Positions 26,308 to 35,437 of a DNA stretch of 64,000 nt are shown in pieces. How positions within the stretch are numbered: position 1 is the stretch's first letter; each line of letters opens with the position of its first letter. Under the pieces are notes generated by a model. The model searched no databases. It saw only the letters and a program-made list of their open reading frames with translations, and was not told where the DNA came from. Made by a program: the position numbers and the translations under genes. The stretch comes from Pseudomonas denitrificans (nom. rej.) (lineage in GTDB: Bacteria; Pseudomonadota; Gammaproteobacteria; Pseudomonadales; Pseudomonadaceae): assembly GCF_008807415.1 (NCBI RefSeq), contig NZ_CP043626.1, forward strand, positions 1,984,001 to 2,048,000. The letters are read 5' to 3'.

Positions 26308-26373
26308 CGGGCCGCCCACTTGGGCTGGGCGGGCCCGCCACGATCTTCGAGGGTCCTGCTGCTCTGGCGGCAC

Positions 26374-27957
26374 TCAGGCAGCGATGATCCACTCCGCGGC
26401 CCGCTCCGCGATCATGATCGACGGGGCGTTGGTGTTGCCGCCAACCAGCGTGGGCATGATCGAGGCATCGACGACCCGCAAGCCTTCGATACCGTGCACA
26501 CGCAGTTGCCCGTCCACGACCGCCATCTCGTCGCTGCCCATCTTGCAGGTGCCAACCGGGTGGTAGACGGTATCGGTGCGCTTGCGCAGCAGTTCGATCA
26601 GTTGCTCGTCGCTGGAGAGGTTCTGGCTGTACAGGTCCTTCAGGCCGTACCTGGCCAGCGGTGCCTGGCCAACGATGTCCTGCACCATGCGGTATCCCTT
26701 CAGCAGCGTGCTGACGTCGTCGTCATGGCCGAGGAAATTGGGGTCGATGCGCGGCGCGGCGAAAGGGTCGGCCGAGTGCAGACCGACGCTGCCGATGCTT
26801 TTCGGCCGCAGCACGCAGACATGGCAGCTGAAGCCATGTCCCCAGTGCAGCTTGCGACCGTGGTCGTCGATCGGGCCGATCACCGCATGCAGCTGGATAT
26901 CCGGGCGGGCCAGGTCCGCGGAGGTTTTCAGGAAGCCACCGCTCTCGGCACAGTTGCTCGCGAAGGGACCGGTACGCTGGCGGGTGTAATCGAAGAAGGC
27001 CTTGCCCATGCGCACCGTGCCCCTGGCGGAGATGCCCAGCAGGGTGGTGTCATGGCTCTTGTAGCAGGCGACGAAGTCCGGGTGGTCCTGGAGGTTTTCC
27101 CCCACGCCCGGAAGCTCGTGCTGCAGCGCAATACCGTGGGGTTTCAGTTCGGCCTCCGCACCAATGCCTGAAAGCATCAGCAGTTGCGGACTGCCAAAGG
27201 CCCCTGCGCTCAGCAGTACTTCCCTGCGTGCCCTGATTTCCAGGCGCTCACCCTTGACCGACACCTGCATGCCCACGGCGCGCTTGCCTTGCAGCAGGAT
27301 GCGCTGGGCTTGGGCTCCGGTAATGACCGAGAGGTTACCGCGAAGCTCGCGGATGGGCTTGAGGAATGCCGAGGCAGTGCTCCAGCGCCGGCCCTCGCGG
27401 ATGGTCACGTCGTAGTGCCCTACCCCTTCCTGCTCGGCACCGTTGAAGTCGGCATTGCGAGAGTGCCCGGCCTGTTGGGCCGCATCGAGGAAGGCATTGG
27501 TGACCGAGTGCGGCTGCACCCGGCCGACGTACAGCTCGCCATCGCCACCGTGGTAGTCACAGCCCCCCAGATGATGGCCCTCGCTCTTGCGGAAGTACGG
27601 CAGCACGTCGTCATAGCCCCAGCCCGCGTTGCCCAGGGCCTGCCAGTCGTCGTAATCGCTGCGATGCCCGCGAATGTAGATCATGCCGTTGATCGAGCTG
27701 CTGCCGCCCAGGGTCTTGCCGCGCGGCTGGTAGCCAACACGGCCGCCCAGGCCGGGTTGCGGGACCGTCTGCAACGCCCAGTTGACGTGGCGTGTCGGCA
27801 GAATGGCGGCTACGCCGATCGGCGTGTGGATCAGTGGCGAGGTGTCTTCGGAACCCGCCTCCAGCAGGCACACCCGTACCGAAGGGTCGGCACTCAGACG
27901 ATTGGCCAGTACGCAGCCGGCCGAGCCGGCACCAACGATGATGTAGTCGAATTCCAT
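26374..27957 (-). CDS. GMC-family FAD-dependent oxidoreductase (choline/alcohol dehydrogenase-like)
   Basis: A 527-residue flavoprotein. The N-terminus starts with the dinucleotide-binding YIIVGAGSAGCVLANRLS, and the GMC signatures GKTLGGSSSINGMIYIRG and LLSAGAFGSPQLLMLSGIG follow. The C-terminal catalytic region YHPVGTCKMGSD with the later ASIMPTLVGGNTNAPSIMIAE holds the active-site His/Asn pair. It oxidises a primary alcohol, and similarity to choline dehydrogenases is only at family level. The start at 27957 begins the FAD motif directly; the frame is open to 27990. It is divergent from an AraC regulator whose repeat-type operator lies between them, suggesting substrate-induced expression. 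Confidence 0.88.
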   Translation of the reverse strand: MEFDYIIVGAGSAGCVLANRLSADPSVRVCLLEAGSEDTSPLIHTPIGVAAILPTRHVNWALQTVPQPGLGGRVGYQPRGKTLGGSSSINGMIYIRGHRSDYDDWQALGNAGWGYDDVLPYFRKSEGHHLGGCDYHGGDGELYVGRVQPHSVTNAFLDAAQQAGHSRNADFNGAEQEGVGHYDVTIREGRRWSTASAFLKPIRELRGNLSVITGAQAQRILLQGKRAVGMQVSVKGERLEIRARREVLLSAGAFGSPQLLMLSGIGAEAELKPHGIALQHELPGVGENLQDHPDFVACYKSHDTTLLGISARGTVRMGKAFFDYTRQRTGPFASNCAESGGFLKTSADLARPDIQLHAVIGPIDDHGRKLHWGHGFSCHVCVLRPKSIGSVGLHSADPFAAPRIDPNFLGHDDDVSTLLKGYRMVQDIVGQAPLARYGLKDLYSQNLSSDEQLIELLRKRTDTVYHPVGTCKMGSDEMAVVDGQLRVHGIEGLRVVDASIMPTLVGGNTNAPSIMIAERAAEWIIAA

Positions 27958-28048
27958 ACTTGTTCTTCTCGGTTCGCGGGCGATACGCACCGAGCAGCAT
28001 GTCTCGGCGCAGACCGCTGGAATTCTTCGCCGCCGAGGCGCACATTAA

Positions 28049-28085
28049 TTGACTTTCAACGACTTGTTTTTGACTTTCGACGACT
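28049..28085. promoter_or_regulatory. Direct-repeat operator, 21-bp period, between the GMC and AraC genes
   Basis: TTGACTTTCAACGACT (28049-28064) and TTGACTTTCGACGACT (28070-28085) match at 15 of 16 positions and start 21 bp apart, two helical turns. This is the typical arrangement for AraC-family binding. The second copy touches the GTG start at 28086, so it may repress the regulator while activating the divergent GMC gene. Confidence 0.6.
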
Positions 28086-29129
28086 GTGACCGCCCTCATC
28101 CGCACGACCTCGTTCATCGGCTTTCCGCAACTGATCGCTCAGTTGGGCGGGAATTGCGAGCACTTGCTGCACCGCTTCCAGATAGCCCCCGCCGCACTCG
28201 AAGACGACGAGGCACGGGTACCGCTGCGCGCCCTGGTGGCCGTGCTCGAATGTGCCGCCAACGAACTGGACTGCCCCGACCTGGGCCTGCGAATGGCCGA
28301 GTACCAGGACCTCCAGGTGCTCGGGCCGGTGGCGCTGATCGCGCGGAATTCGGCCACGGTAGGCCAGGCGCTGGAGGAAATCTCGCGGTTCATCGGCTAT
28401 CACAGTCCCGGCATCGATGTGCAGCTCGACCGCAGTGATCGTCAGGCGCCGCGGCTGCTGATCGAGATTCGCCTGCCCGGCCCTACGCGCCTGAGGCAGA
28501 TGCAGGAGCTGGCACTGGGGGTTGGCCACAACACCCTGAAGCTTCTGTGCGGCAGCCAGTTCAGCGCTCGCTCCGTGTTGCTCAGCGGAGCCGGCGCACT
28601 GCCCCCCGCCCGCTACAAGCGCTACTTCAGGAGCCCGGCCTACTTCAACCAGGACTGCAACGCCCTGGTCCTGAGCAATGAGCAACTGGGCATGCGCATC
28701 GAACAACAGGACCCGCAGCTGCACCGCGTGATGCTGGACTACCTGCGGCCCTTCGATGCCCAGGCCGCCGCCGGCCTGGTACATCAGGTGGAGAACCTGA
28801 TCCTGCGGACGCTGCCCACCCAGCGCTGCCGGATCGGCCTGATCGCCGAGCAACTCGGCCTGCATGAGCGGGTGCTGCAACGTCGCCTGGCGGAGCTGGG
28901 CACGGGATTCGAGCAGGTGCTCGAACAGGCTCGACGTTCCTGCGCGCAACGCTACCTTGCCGAGCGCCACATGCCGATGTCCCAGGTCGCGGGCTTGTTG
29001 GGCTACAGCGAACAGAGCGTGTTCAACCGAGCCTGTCGCCGCTGGTTCGATGACACGCCGCGCGCGATCCGGCGACAACTGCTCGACGGCAGCGCCGCAA
29101 TTGACCCCGAAGATCCGCCCTACCGCTAG
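28086..29129 (+). CDS. AraC-family transcriptional regulator (OruR/ArcD-type N-terminal domain)
   Basis: A 347-residue regulator. Residues about 1-200 form the Arabinose_bd-type effector domain (TSFIGFPQLIAQLGG ... LQVLGPVALIARNSATVGQA). The C-terminal ~90 residues are the AraC double HTH (IGLIAEQLGLHERVLQRRLA, then YLAERHMPMSQVAGLLGYSE). It begins with GTG, with no Shine-Dalgarno because the operator repeat occupies that place. No later in-frame start would keep the domain. It is divergent from the GMC oxidoreductase gene and is the probable activator of it. It ends 12 bp from the convergent LuxR gene. Confidence 0.88.
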   Translation: MTALIRTTSFIGFPQLIAQLGGNCEHLLHRFQIAPAALEDDEARVPLRALVAVLECAANELDCPDLGLRMAEYQDLQVLGPVALIARNSATVGQALEEISRFIGYHSPGIDVQLDRSDRQAPRLLIEIRLPGPTRLRQMQELALGVGHNTLKLLCGSQFSARSVLLSGAGALPPARYKRYFRSPAYFNQDCNALVLSNEQLGMRIEQQDPQLHRVMLDYLRPFDAQAAAGLVHQVENLILRTLPTQRCRIGLIAEQLGLHERVLQRRLAELGTGFEQVLEQARRSCAQRYLAERHMPMSQVAGLLGYSEQSVFNRACRRWFDDTPRAIRRQLLDGSAAIDPEDPPYR

Positions 29130-29141
29130 CGCAGTTGGGGG

Positions 29142-31706
29142 CTACCGCACCAGCCCCAGTTCCTTGGCCCGGACAATGGCCTGCGTACGCCGGGCCACTC
29201 CCAGTTTCACGTTGATCTTCTGCGCATGGCTCTTGACGGTGTGCAGTGAAATGAACAGCTGCTCGGCGATGTCCTGGTTGGACAACCCCTGGGCAATCAT
29301 CTTCAGCACCGAGAGCTCACGCGGGCTGAGCAACACTGCGGCGGCCTGCTGGTCCTTCGGCCTGAGCGAGTCCTTGCCCCAGCGAATCAGGCCGGGATTG
29401 CGCAGGCTGCAGTGATACTCGGCGCTTAGCATGCCAGTCTGCCGGGACAGCGCCATCGCATCGAGCAACGCCCGCTGCGCGCCGCCCTGCTGCCCCTTGG
29501 CATAGAGTGCTTCGGCCATGCCGAACCACAACTCTATGGCAAGACTGCGACGCTCCTGCCGCAGGGCCGCCTTGAGCATGTCCTCGAAGGCATCGCTGAC
29601 CTCTTCACCCATCGCCTGCCGTGCATGCAGCAGCGCCACGTGCAGATGCTGGACCAGTTCGGGATTGCCGTACGGTGGCCTGCAGCACTCTGCACCGCTG
29701 TACTGCCGCAGTCCCTCCTCCAGTGCGCTACGAGCGCGGCCGGCATTGCCTTCCTGAATCCACAGCCGGGCGTAACCGAGCAGCAGGAGGTTCTGGTACA
29801 GCGGCTCGGTGATGTTGCGGAACTGCAGCAGGCGCTCTGCATCGGCCAGACGCTGGTGAGCCTGGCCGAGCGACTTCTGCATCGCATCGAGCTCGGCCAG
29901 GCCGATGTAGCCCCAGGAGGCCGCCGGGTCTTCGCAGTCCAGGCATTCCTGCAACCCGGCTTCATAATGTCCGCGGGCAACGGCGTAGTCGCCGCGCCGC
30001 GCCAGCAAGGCACCCAGGCGCAGTCGTGTCCGGCCGCGCAGGGGGTTGGCCTCGCCCTTGCCTTCAACGCACAACTCCCGGTGCAACTGCTCGGTCAGGT
30101 GCAGCGCCTGAGCGAGTTCGCCGCGCATTTCCAGCAACTGCACCTGCTGCAGCAGCAATACTGCTTCGAGCATGCGGCTCCCATGGCGGCGCGCCATCTT
30201 GATGGCATCGCGGTGAAACTGCTCGGCCGTCTCCATTCGCCCGTCGACGATTTCCACTTCGATCAGCGCGGTGAGCACGATCACGTGCTGCGCCCAGGCA
30301 GATTCCGGCAGGTTCTCCAGCGCTTCGCGCATGTGCCGTGCATCGGCCTTGCCCCGGTGGTATTCGAGCTTGCCGGTCAGCGCCTGGCATTGTGCGAGCA
30401 GCTCGCGCTGACGCTGTGCCGTCGGCTGCGGCAGGAAGCGTTGCAGCTGCGCTGCGCAGACTTCCGCCTCGTCGAGGCGGCCGCTGATGAGCAGCGCCCA
30501 GGAGTTCAGGATCAGCAGGCGCGGCGTACTGGAGATCAGCTCACCAGGCAGCAGGTTGCGCCATCGGAGCACTCGGGCCATCTGGCTGCCGTGCAGCAGT
30601 CGGTCGCGGGTGAAGTGCTGCAACAGGCTGGCGGCAATCTCGGGCTGCTCCGCGAGCAGCGCGTAATCGATTGCCTGGCGAACCTGCTCGCGCCCGGCGG
30701 ACCACTGGCAGGCATGGCGGTACAACGCACGCTTCAGGCCCTGGGCAACTTCCGTCGCCAGAATGCTACCCACCGCCGGACGAACACGATGCAATCCCAG
30801 GTCCGCATCGAGCGTCTCGATGAACACACCCGCGTCGAGCAGTTGCTGAAGCAGCTGCTTGCCTTCGCCTGCGCCCAGTACGTGATCGCACAGGGAATCG
30901 TCGAAGTCCTGCAGGCAGGACAGCTTGCACAACGCATCCCGCAACTCCGCCGAAAGCTCCGCCAGCACTTCCTGTTCCAGGTAGCGTCTCACCAGCGCGT
31001 TGCCCTGCATCGCTTCCGGCAACTGCCCGGGGTCTCGGCCATGCAGGCGCAGACGGATGCCGGCGAACCAGCCATCGGTCTGCATCATCAGGGTCTGCAC
31101 GCTGGTAACCGGCACCTCGCCATACAGGCTGCCCAAAAGCTCGCTCAATTCGGTGGCCGTCATGGCCAGGTCTTCTGCGCCGAGCTCCAGCAGTTCGCCG
31201 TCGAGCAACAGGCGCTCCAGCTTGCAGGCAGGCCTGCGACGACTGGCGATCCACCAGGACACCGTCGGCGCCGACGCTCGCAGCAGGAGCTCGAGGAGAC
31301 GGTCGATGCGCTCGTCTGCCGCTCGCGGCAGGTCATCGAGCATGATCCAGAGCGCACCTTCGCGCTGCGCCAGGCAGTTGAGCACCGAGATGGGATCGCT
31401 GTCGACGAGCTCCAGCGCCGAAGCGAGCAGGCGCAGCAAGGCCACGTCATCCAGCACCAGGCCTTTCAGGTCGAGCCACAGCACCTGGGTCTGTTCGGGA
31501 CGGGCCAGGGCGCACTCGCGCAGCAGCACGCTCTTGCCGCTTCCCGCCGGGGCGCAGATCAGCCGCAGCCGGCAGCGCGCAGCGAGCAAGGTCTTGCTGA
31601 GTCGGGGGCGCGGCAGAAAGCCGGTAGGCAACGAGGGAACGCGGCACGGGTCTGAATAGATGTTCGCCGTGGGCATGGCGTTACTCGCTGATACAAAGTC
31701 CGCCAT
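29142..31706 (-). CDS. MalT-type LuxR-family transcriptional activator (second copy)
   Basis: An 854-residue LAL/MalT-type regulator. Walker A is APAGSGKSVLL (about residues 53-63) and the Walker B region is ALWIMLDDLPRA. A long TPR-like helical middle part follows and ends in a LuxR HTH (LSPRELSVLKMIAQGLSNQ, then LFISLHTVKSHAQKINVKL). The start is uncertain: 31706 (MADF) or 31676 (MPTANIY), neither with a strong ribosome site. It lies downstream of the DUF1302-DUF1329 pair, separated by a terminator, and is its likely controller. The layout parallels the first cluster, where a similar regulator accompanies a DUF1302 gene. Confidence 0.9.
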   Translation of the reverse strand: MADFVSASNAMPTANIYSDPCRVPSLPTGFLPRPRLSKTLLAARCRLRLICAPAGSGKSVLLRECALARPEQTQVLWLDLKGLVLDDVALLRLLASALELVDSDPISVLNCLAQREGALWIMLDDLPRAADERIDRLLELLLRASAPTVSWWIASRRRPACKLERLLLDGELLELGAEDLAMTATELSELLGSLYGEVPVTSVQTLMMQTDGWFAGIRLRLHGRDPGQLPEAMQGNALVRRYLEQEVLAELSAELRDALCKLSCLQDFDDSLCDHVLGAGEGKQLLQQLLDAGVFIETLDADLGLHRVRPAVGSILATEVAQGLKRALYRHACQWSAGREQVRQAIDYALLAEQPEIAASLLQHFTRDRLLHGSQMARVLRWRNLLPGELISSTPRLLILNSWALLISGRLDEAEVCAAQLQRFLPQPTAQRQRELLAQCQALTGKLEYHRGKADARHMREALENLPESAWAQHVIVLTALIEVEIVDGRMETAEQFHRDAIKMARRHGSRMLEAVLLLQQVQLLEMRGELAQALHLTEQLHRELCVEGKGEANPLRGRTRLRLGALLARRGDYAVARGHYEAGLQECLDCEDPAASWGYIGLAELDAMQKSLGQAHQRLADAERLLQFRNITEPLYQNLLLLGYARLWIQEGNAGRARSALEEGLRQYSGAECCRPPYGNPELVQHLHVALLHARQAMGEEVSDAFEDMLKAALRQERRSLAIELWFGMAEALYAKGQQGGAQRALLDAMALSRQTGMLSAEYHCSLRNPGLIRWGKDSLRPKDQQAAAVLLSPRELSVLKMIAQGLSNQDIAEQLFISLHTVKSHAQKINVKLGVARRTQAIVRAKELGLVR

Positions 31707-31754
31707 GGTACGGCTTGCCCTTGAGGCTGTATTGGGCTTGCCGACGATCAGGCA

Positions 31755-31781
31755 TAAAAAAGGGCGGCTGTTCGGCCGCCC
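31755..31781 (-). terminator. Intrinsic terminator after the DUF1329 gene
   Basis: GGGCGGC (31762-31768) pairs with GCCGCCC (31775-31781). On the minus strand the stem is followed by a run of T (31761-31755). It ends the DUF1302-DUF1329 transcript before the LuxR gene. Confidence 0.8.
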
Positions 31782-31811
31782 AACACGGAGTTGCTCGGTG
31801 AACTGATGACG

Positions 31812-33182
31812 TCAGCGAACGCCCGTCTGGCGCAATGCTGCCGGGGTGTAGTCCGCGGCAAGCGCCTTGGCGCCGAACACGATGCTCTGCTTCTCTTCGT
31901 TCTTCAGGCCCATGACCGAGTAGCGGCCGGAGATGACATCGTAGAGAGTCTCGGCGGTGTAGCCCGGCACTTTCTGGTTGTAATACTGCTGCGCGTGGCC
32001 CTCGCCGACACGCCACAGCTGGCCACGGCCGTCATAGTGGTCGACCTCGGCCAGCTGCCAGGTGTCCTCGTCGAAGAACATGTGGCGCTTGGCGTAGATG
32101 TGCCGCTCACCGTCCTTCAGCGTACCCACCACTTCCCAGACCCGGTGCAGCTCGTAGCGGGTCAGGTCCTGATTGATGTGCCCCGGCTTGATGATGTCGT
32201 CGTACTTGAGCGACGGCGAGTCGAGCTTGTAGCTGTTGTAGGGGATGTACAGCTCCCTCTTGCCGACCAGCTTCCAGTCGTAGCGATCGGGCGAGCCGTT
32301 GTACATGTCGTAGTTGTCGGAGGTGGCCAGGCCGTCGGCAGCGGTTGCCGGGCCGTCGTAGGCAACTTGCGGAGCACGCCGAACGCGGCGCTGACCAGCG
32401 TTGTAGAGCCACGCCTGGCGCGGTTCCTTCACCTGGTCGATGGTCTCGTGCACCAGCAGCACGTTGCCCGCCAGACGCGCCGGCGCGGTCACCCGCTGGA
32501 TGAAGTAGAAGAGGATGTTGTCGCCCTTGGCCTTGTCGAAATCCGGCAGGTTGGCGGGATAGGACACTTCATCCTCGAAGTGCACCATCGAGAAGGAGCC
32601 ATCCACCTGCGGCTGCACGCGGGTGATGTAGCGATGGATGTTACCGCCGCGGTAACGTGTTTCGTGGTTCCACACCAGTTCCACGCCGGTCTTCGGGATC
32701 GGGAAGGCGTAGTAGTGGCTGTCGAAGTTCTGCAGGCCGTTACCGCCCCCGACCAGCTCCGTGTGCTGGGCGCTGTTCCTGATCGCGGCGTAGATATCGT
32801 CGGGCAGCGCCGCGGTACGGTGCGTCGGGTATACCGGGATCCTGTAGCTGTCCGGATAGCGCTTGAACATCGCCATCTGGCCTTCGGTGAGCTTGCCCTT
32901 GTACTGCTCGGCGTTGGCCGCCGTGATGACGAACAGCGGCTTCTCGCTGGCGAACGGGTCGGCCAGGAAGCCTTTGCCGTCGACCGCCCCGGCATTCACC
33001 GGCAGGCCGCCGGTCCAGGCCGGAATGCTGCCGTCGGCGTTGCCGGCCTTCTCGGCGCCCATGGGCGTCAGGGTTCCACCCAGCTGCGCCACTTCGGCCG
33101 CCGGGGCGGCTGCCATCACGCTGCTGGCCAGTAGCGAGAGGGCCAGAACGCCGGATTTCAACAGTGTTTTCTGAGTCTGCAT
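31812..33182 (-). CDS. DUF1329-family exported protein
   Basis: A 456-residue protein with a signal peptide (SGVLALSLLASSVMAAAPAA) and the DUF1329 pattern, rich in Tyr/Arg/Asp, including WNHETRYRGGNIHRYITRVQ and RRVRRAPQVAYDGPA. DUF1329 folds resemble LolA/LolB-like lipid-binding proteins and pair with DUF1302 outer-membrane proteins; together they are thought to handle hydrophobic molecules at the outer membrane. It starts 16 bp after the DUF1302 gene (same strand) and is followed by a terminator. No MMPL or YCF48 partner lies here, although both are present in the first cluster, which lacks a DUF1329. Confidence 0.88.
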   Translation of the reverse strand: MQTQKTLLKSGVLALSLLASSVMAAAPAAEVAQLGGTLTPMGAEKAGNADGSIPAWTGGLPVNAGAVDGKGFLADPFASEKPLFVITAANAEQYKGKLTEGQMAMFKRYPDSYRIPVYPTHRTAALPDDIYAAIRNSAQHTELVGGGNGLQNFDSHYYAFPIPKTGVELVWNHETRYRGGNIHRYITRVQPQVDGSFSMVHFEDEVSYPANLPDFDKAKGDNILFYFIQRVTAPARLAGNVLLVHETIDQVKEPRQAWLYNAGQRRVRRAPQVAYDGPATAADGLATSDNYDMYNGSPDRYDWKLVGKRELYIPYNSYKLDSPSLKYDDIIKPGHINQDLTRYELHRVWEVVGTLKDGERHIYAKRHMFFDEDTWQLAEVDHYDGRGQLWRVGEGHAQQYYNQKVPGYTAETLYDVISGRYSVMGLKNEEKQSIVFGAKALAADYTPAALRQTGVR

Positions 33183-33198
33183 GGCAGGGTCCCCTGGG

Positions 33199-35094
33199 TT
33201 AGAAGTTCACGCCGAAACTGAGCGCGACGAAGTCTCTGTCGACCGACGTGTTGTAGTCGCCGCCAAAGAAGTCGGTGCAGGAAAGGCTGGTGGTGTAGGT
33301 GTTGGCGTAGTCCGCATCGAGGCCGAAGCTGACGGCCTTGCTGCCCTCGTTGAACAGGCCGTTGGGACCGTAGCCATGGACGTCGTGCGACCAGCTGATG
33401 TTCGGCCGCAGGTTCACCCCGGCGAAGACGCTGTTGTAGTCCCAGATCGCGCGGGCGCGGTAACCCCAGGAGGTGGCGGTGACGTAGCCGTCATCGGTGC
33501 AGTTGGTGGTCAGGTTGGTGTAGTCGTTGTTGCCCACCGCGCCAGCGATGGTGGTCTGGTTGAGCGCGCGGCAGGTGTTGACCGAGCCGGTAGCGGGCAG
33601 CGGTCCCGGCCCGTAGACCGGGTCGCGGCCGTAACGCGCCTCGCTGGTCGAGTCGAGCCCACCGACATGCACCACACCCACCTCGCCCACCAGGGTCAGG
33701 CGCTCGGCGCCCATGACCTGATCGAAGAAGTGCGTCAGGGTGGTCTGGAACTGGGTGATTTCCTTGCGGCGATAGCCGTGCAGGTCGCCTCCCGGAGTGG
33801 CCTGCAGTACCGAGGCATTGCCGTAGGCGGCATAGGCCACCGGGTTGATGGCAGCCAGTGGCCCGACGCCGGAGAACAGCAGGTCCGTCGTGTTCAGCTG
33901 GACGGGCGCATTGGGCCGGTAGCTGACCTCGCCGCTCCAGGCGGTTCCGGTGGGCAGCGTGGTCGAGAAGCTCAGGCCGTACAGGTGGATATCCTCCGGA
34001 TACTCCATGAAGTAACTGGAGTTCCCCGCCACCACCAGGGGGGCCGCTGCACCGGTGCGGCCAGCCACGTTGTAGAGGCTTTGCGAAGGTGCGGTCACGC
34101 TGAGGAACGGCGCACGGCTGTGGTAGTTCATGAAGTACGCGCCGAACTCGGTGTTCAGCGGGTCGAACATGTAGCGCAGCGCCACGCCCCACTGGCCGCC
34201 GTCACGGGCATCGCGGTCGCCACTGCGGCGCACCAGGGTGCCTTCGCCGTTCTGGTCGATGTCCATGGTGGTTCCAGGCAGCGCGGCGTTGATGGCATTG
34301 CCGGCGGCGAGGTTGTTGGTCAGCAGGCGCAGGTTGTTGCTGCAGCCGTCGGCCACCACGTCCGCCTGGGAGAAGAAGGTGCCGCAGTTGTCGACCACCG
34401 TCTGGTCCCACTCCAGCTGGTAGAAGGCTTCTGCCGAGAGGCTGTCGGTCAGGCTCTGCGACACGTAGAACATGTTCACCGGGATCAGGCCTTCCTTGAT
34501 CTCGGCGCCGGGGCGGCGGAAGGCGGCAACGTCGATCGGGTTGATCGAGTTGATGCTGTTGAGGATGAAGGTGCTCTCCCCCCAGCTCACCACCTGCTTG
34601 CCCAGGCGGACCGAGCCCGGCTGATCGGCAATGGTGTAGTTGTGGTAGACGAAGGCATCGAGCATCTGCGCGCCAGCGGACTTCGCGCCCTCCTTGCGAC
34701 CGCTGTCGTCGATGTCCTTGAACGGCCGGCTTTCATCCTTGAGTTCGAAGTCGTACCAGTACTTGCCGCGCAGGAACACGCCGGTGTCTTCGTACTTCAG
34801 CTCGAGGTCGTGGATGCCCTTGAAGATCTTCGAGAAGGTCTTGCCCTTCTTGAAGTTCAGGTGCCCGTCATCGGTGGTCTGCGACAGGCCCTTGCCGCCG
34901 TTGTTGACGCCGATGAGGTCCGGATCACCACCGCGTAGCGCCCAGCTGGCCCCCACGGACAGGGACGAGTCGAAGGTTCCCTCGACTTCACCGATATTGA
35001 ACGTGACGGCCTGGGCCTGTGCGGCACAGCCCAGTGCAACGGCTAGCGCCAGTGCGTTGGGGGCGAATCCGGCGCGCGCTTTTGTTGTTGTCAT
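33199..35094 (-). CDS. DUF1302-family outer-membrane protein (second copy)
   Basis: A 631-residue protein with a signal peptide (NALALAVALGCAAQAQA), glycine/aspartate-rich turns such as NNGGKGLSQTTDDG, many aromatic strand-like segments and an aromatic C-terminus (VALSFGVNF), consistent with a large outer-membrane barrel. It is the first gene of a two-gene operon with DUF1329. It is the longer form of the family (the first copy is 563 residues), so the two copies are probably not redundant. A perfect dyad at 35179-35196 lies 85 bp upstream of the start and may bind the nearby LuxR regulator. Confidence 0.88.
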   Translation of the reverse strand: MTTTKARAGFAPNALALAVALGCAAQAQAVTFNIGEVEGTFDSSLSVGASWALRGGDPDLIGVNNGGKGLSQTTDDGHLNFKKGKTFSKIFKGIHDLELKYEDTGVFLRGKYWYDFELKDESRPFKDIDDSGRKEGAKSAGAQMLDAFVYHNYTIADQPGSVRLGKQVVSWGESTFILNSINSINPIDVAAFRRPGAEIKEGLIPVNMFYVSQSLTDSLSAEAFYQLEWDQTVVDNCGTFFSQADVVADGCSNNLRLLTNNLAAGNAINAALPGTTMDIDQNGEGTLVRRSGDRDARDGGQWGVALRYMFDPLNTEFGAYFMNYHSRAPFLSVTAPSQSLYNVAGRTGAAAPLVVAGNSSYFMEYPEDIHLYGLSFSTTLPTGTAWSGEVSYRPNAPVQLNTTDLLFSGVGPLAAINPVAYAAYGNASVLQATPGGDLHGYRRKEITQFQTTLTHFFDQVMGAERLTLVGEVGVVHVGGLDSTSEARYGRDPVYGPGPLPATGSVNTCRALNQTTIAGAVGNNDYTNLTTNCTDDGYVTATSWGYRARAIWDYNSVFAGVNLRPNISWSHDVHGYGPNGLFNEGSKAVSFGLDADYANTYTTSLSCTDFFGGDYNTSVDRDFVALSFGVNF

Positions 35095-35178
35095 GCGGCT
35101 TTCCCGTGGTTGGTGTTGGCCCGGGAAAACTAATCAGTACGAGAGAACGACGTAAGCGACGAAGTAGGGATTCAGAAA

Positions 35179-35196
35179 CTCATACTTAGGTATGAG
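35179..35196. promoter_or_regulatory. Perfect dyad upstream of the DUF1302-DUF1329 operon
   Basis: CTCATAC (35179-35185), TTAG, GTATGAG (35190-35196): a perfect 7-bp inverted repeat in the 343-bp gap (35095-35437) between the DUF1302 start and the DUF502 gene. Its position, 85 bp before the DUF1302 start codon, fits an activator site. The rest of the gap shows no gene. Confidence 0.45.
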
Positions 35197-35437
35197 CGCA
35201 GCCGATCGCATTGCCCGCTGGCGACAGCAATTGCCGAATCTGGCCACCAGGAATAGAGCGGCAGAGCCCCTCGCCCAAGCTTTCGCCTGGCATATGCCCT
35301 GTCGTGAAATGCTCTTTGCTTCGACTGACTGGCGGGCAGATCCGCCGGGTGCTTGCTCACCGCGCGTCTAAGCTCTTGCGACACAAGGGGCCCGGGCGAT
35401 CCCATGGAGTCGGGCCGCAAAGCCAAGGAGACTGCGC

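Noticed and set aside
26308..26336. GC hairpin after the DoxX gene as a terminator
   Set aside because: The stem is good (with one bulge), but no U-tract follows on either strand, so it was not listed as a terminator.
29625..31655. Very long open frame opposite the second LuxR gene
   Set aside because: Antisense to a full-length regulator with clear domains. Its translation is low-complexity Gln/Arg/Ala-rich, as expected of a high-GC shadow frame. The same applies to the long frames opposite betT, both DUF1302 genes and potE.
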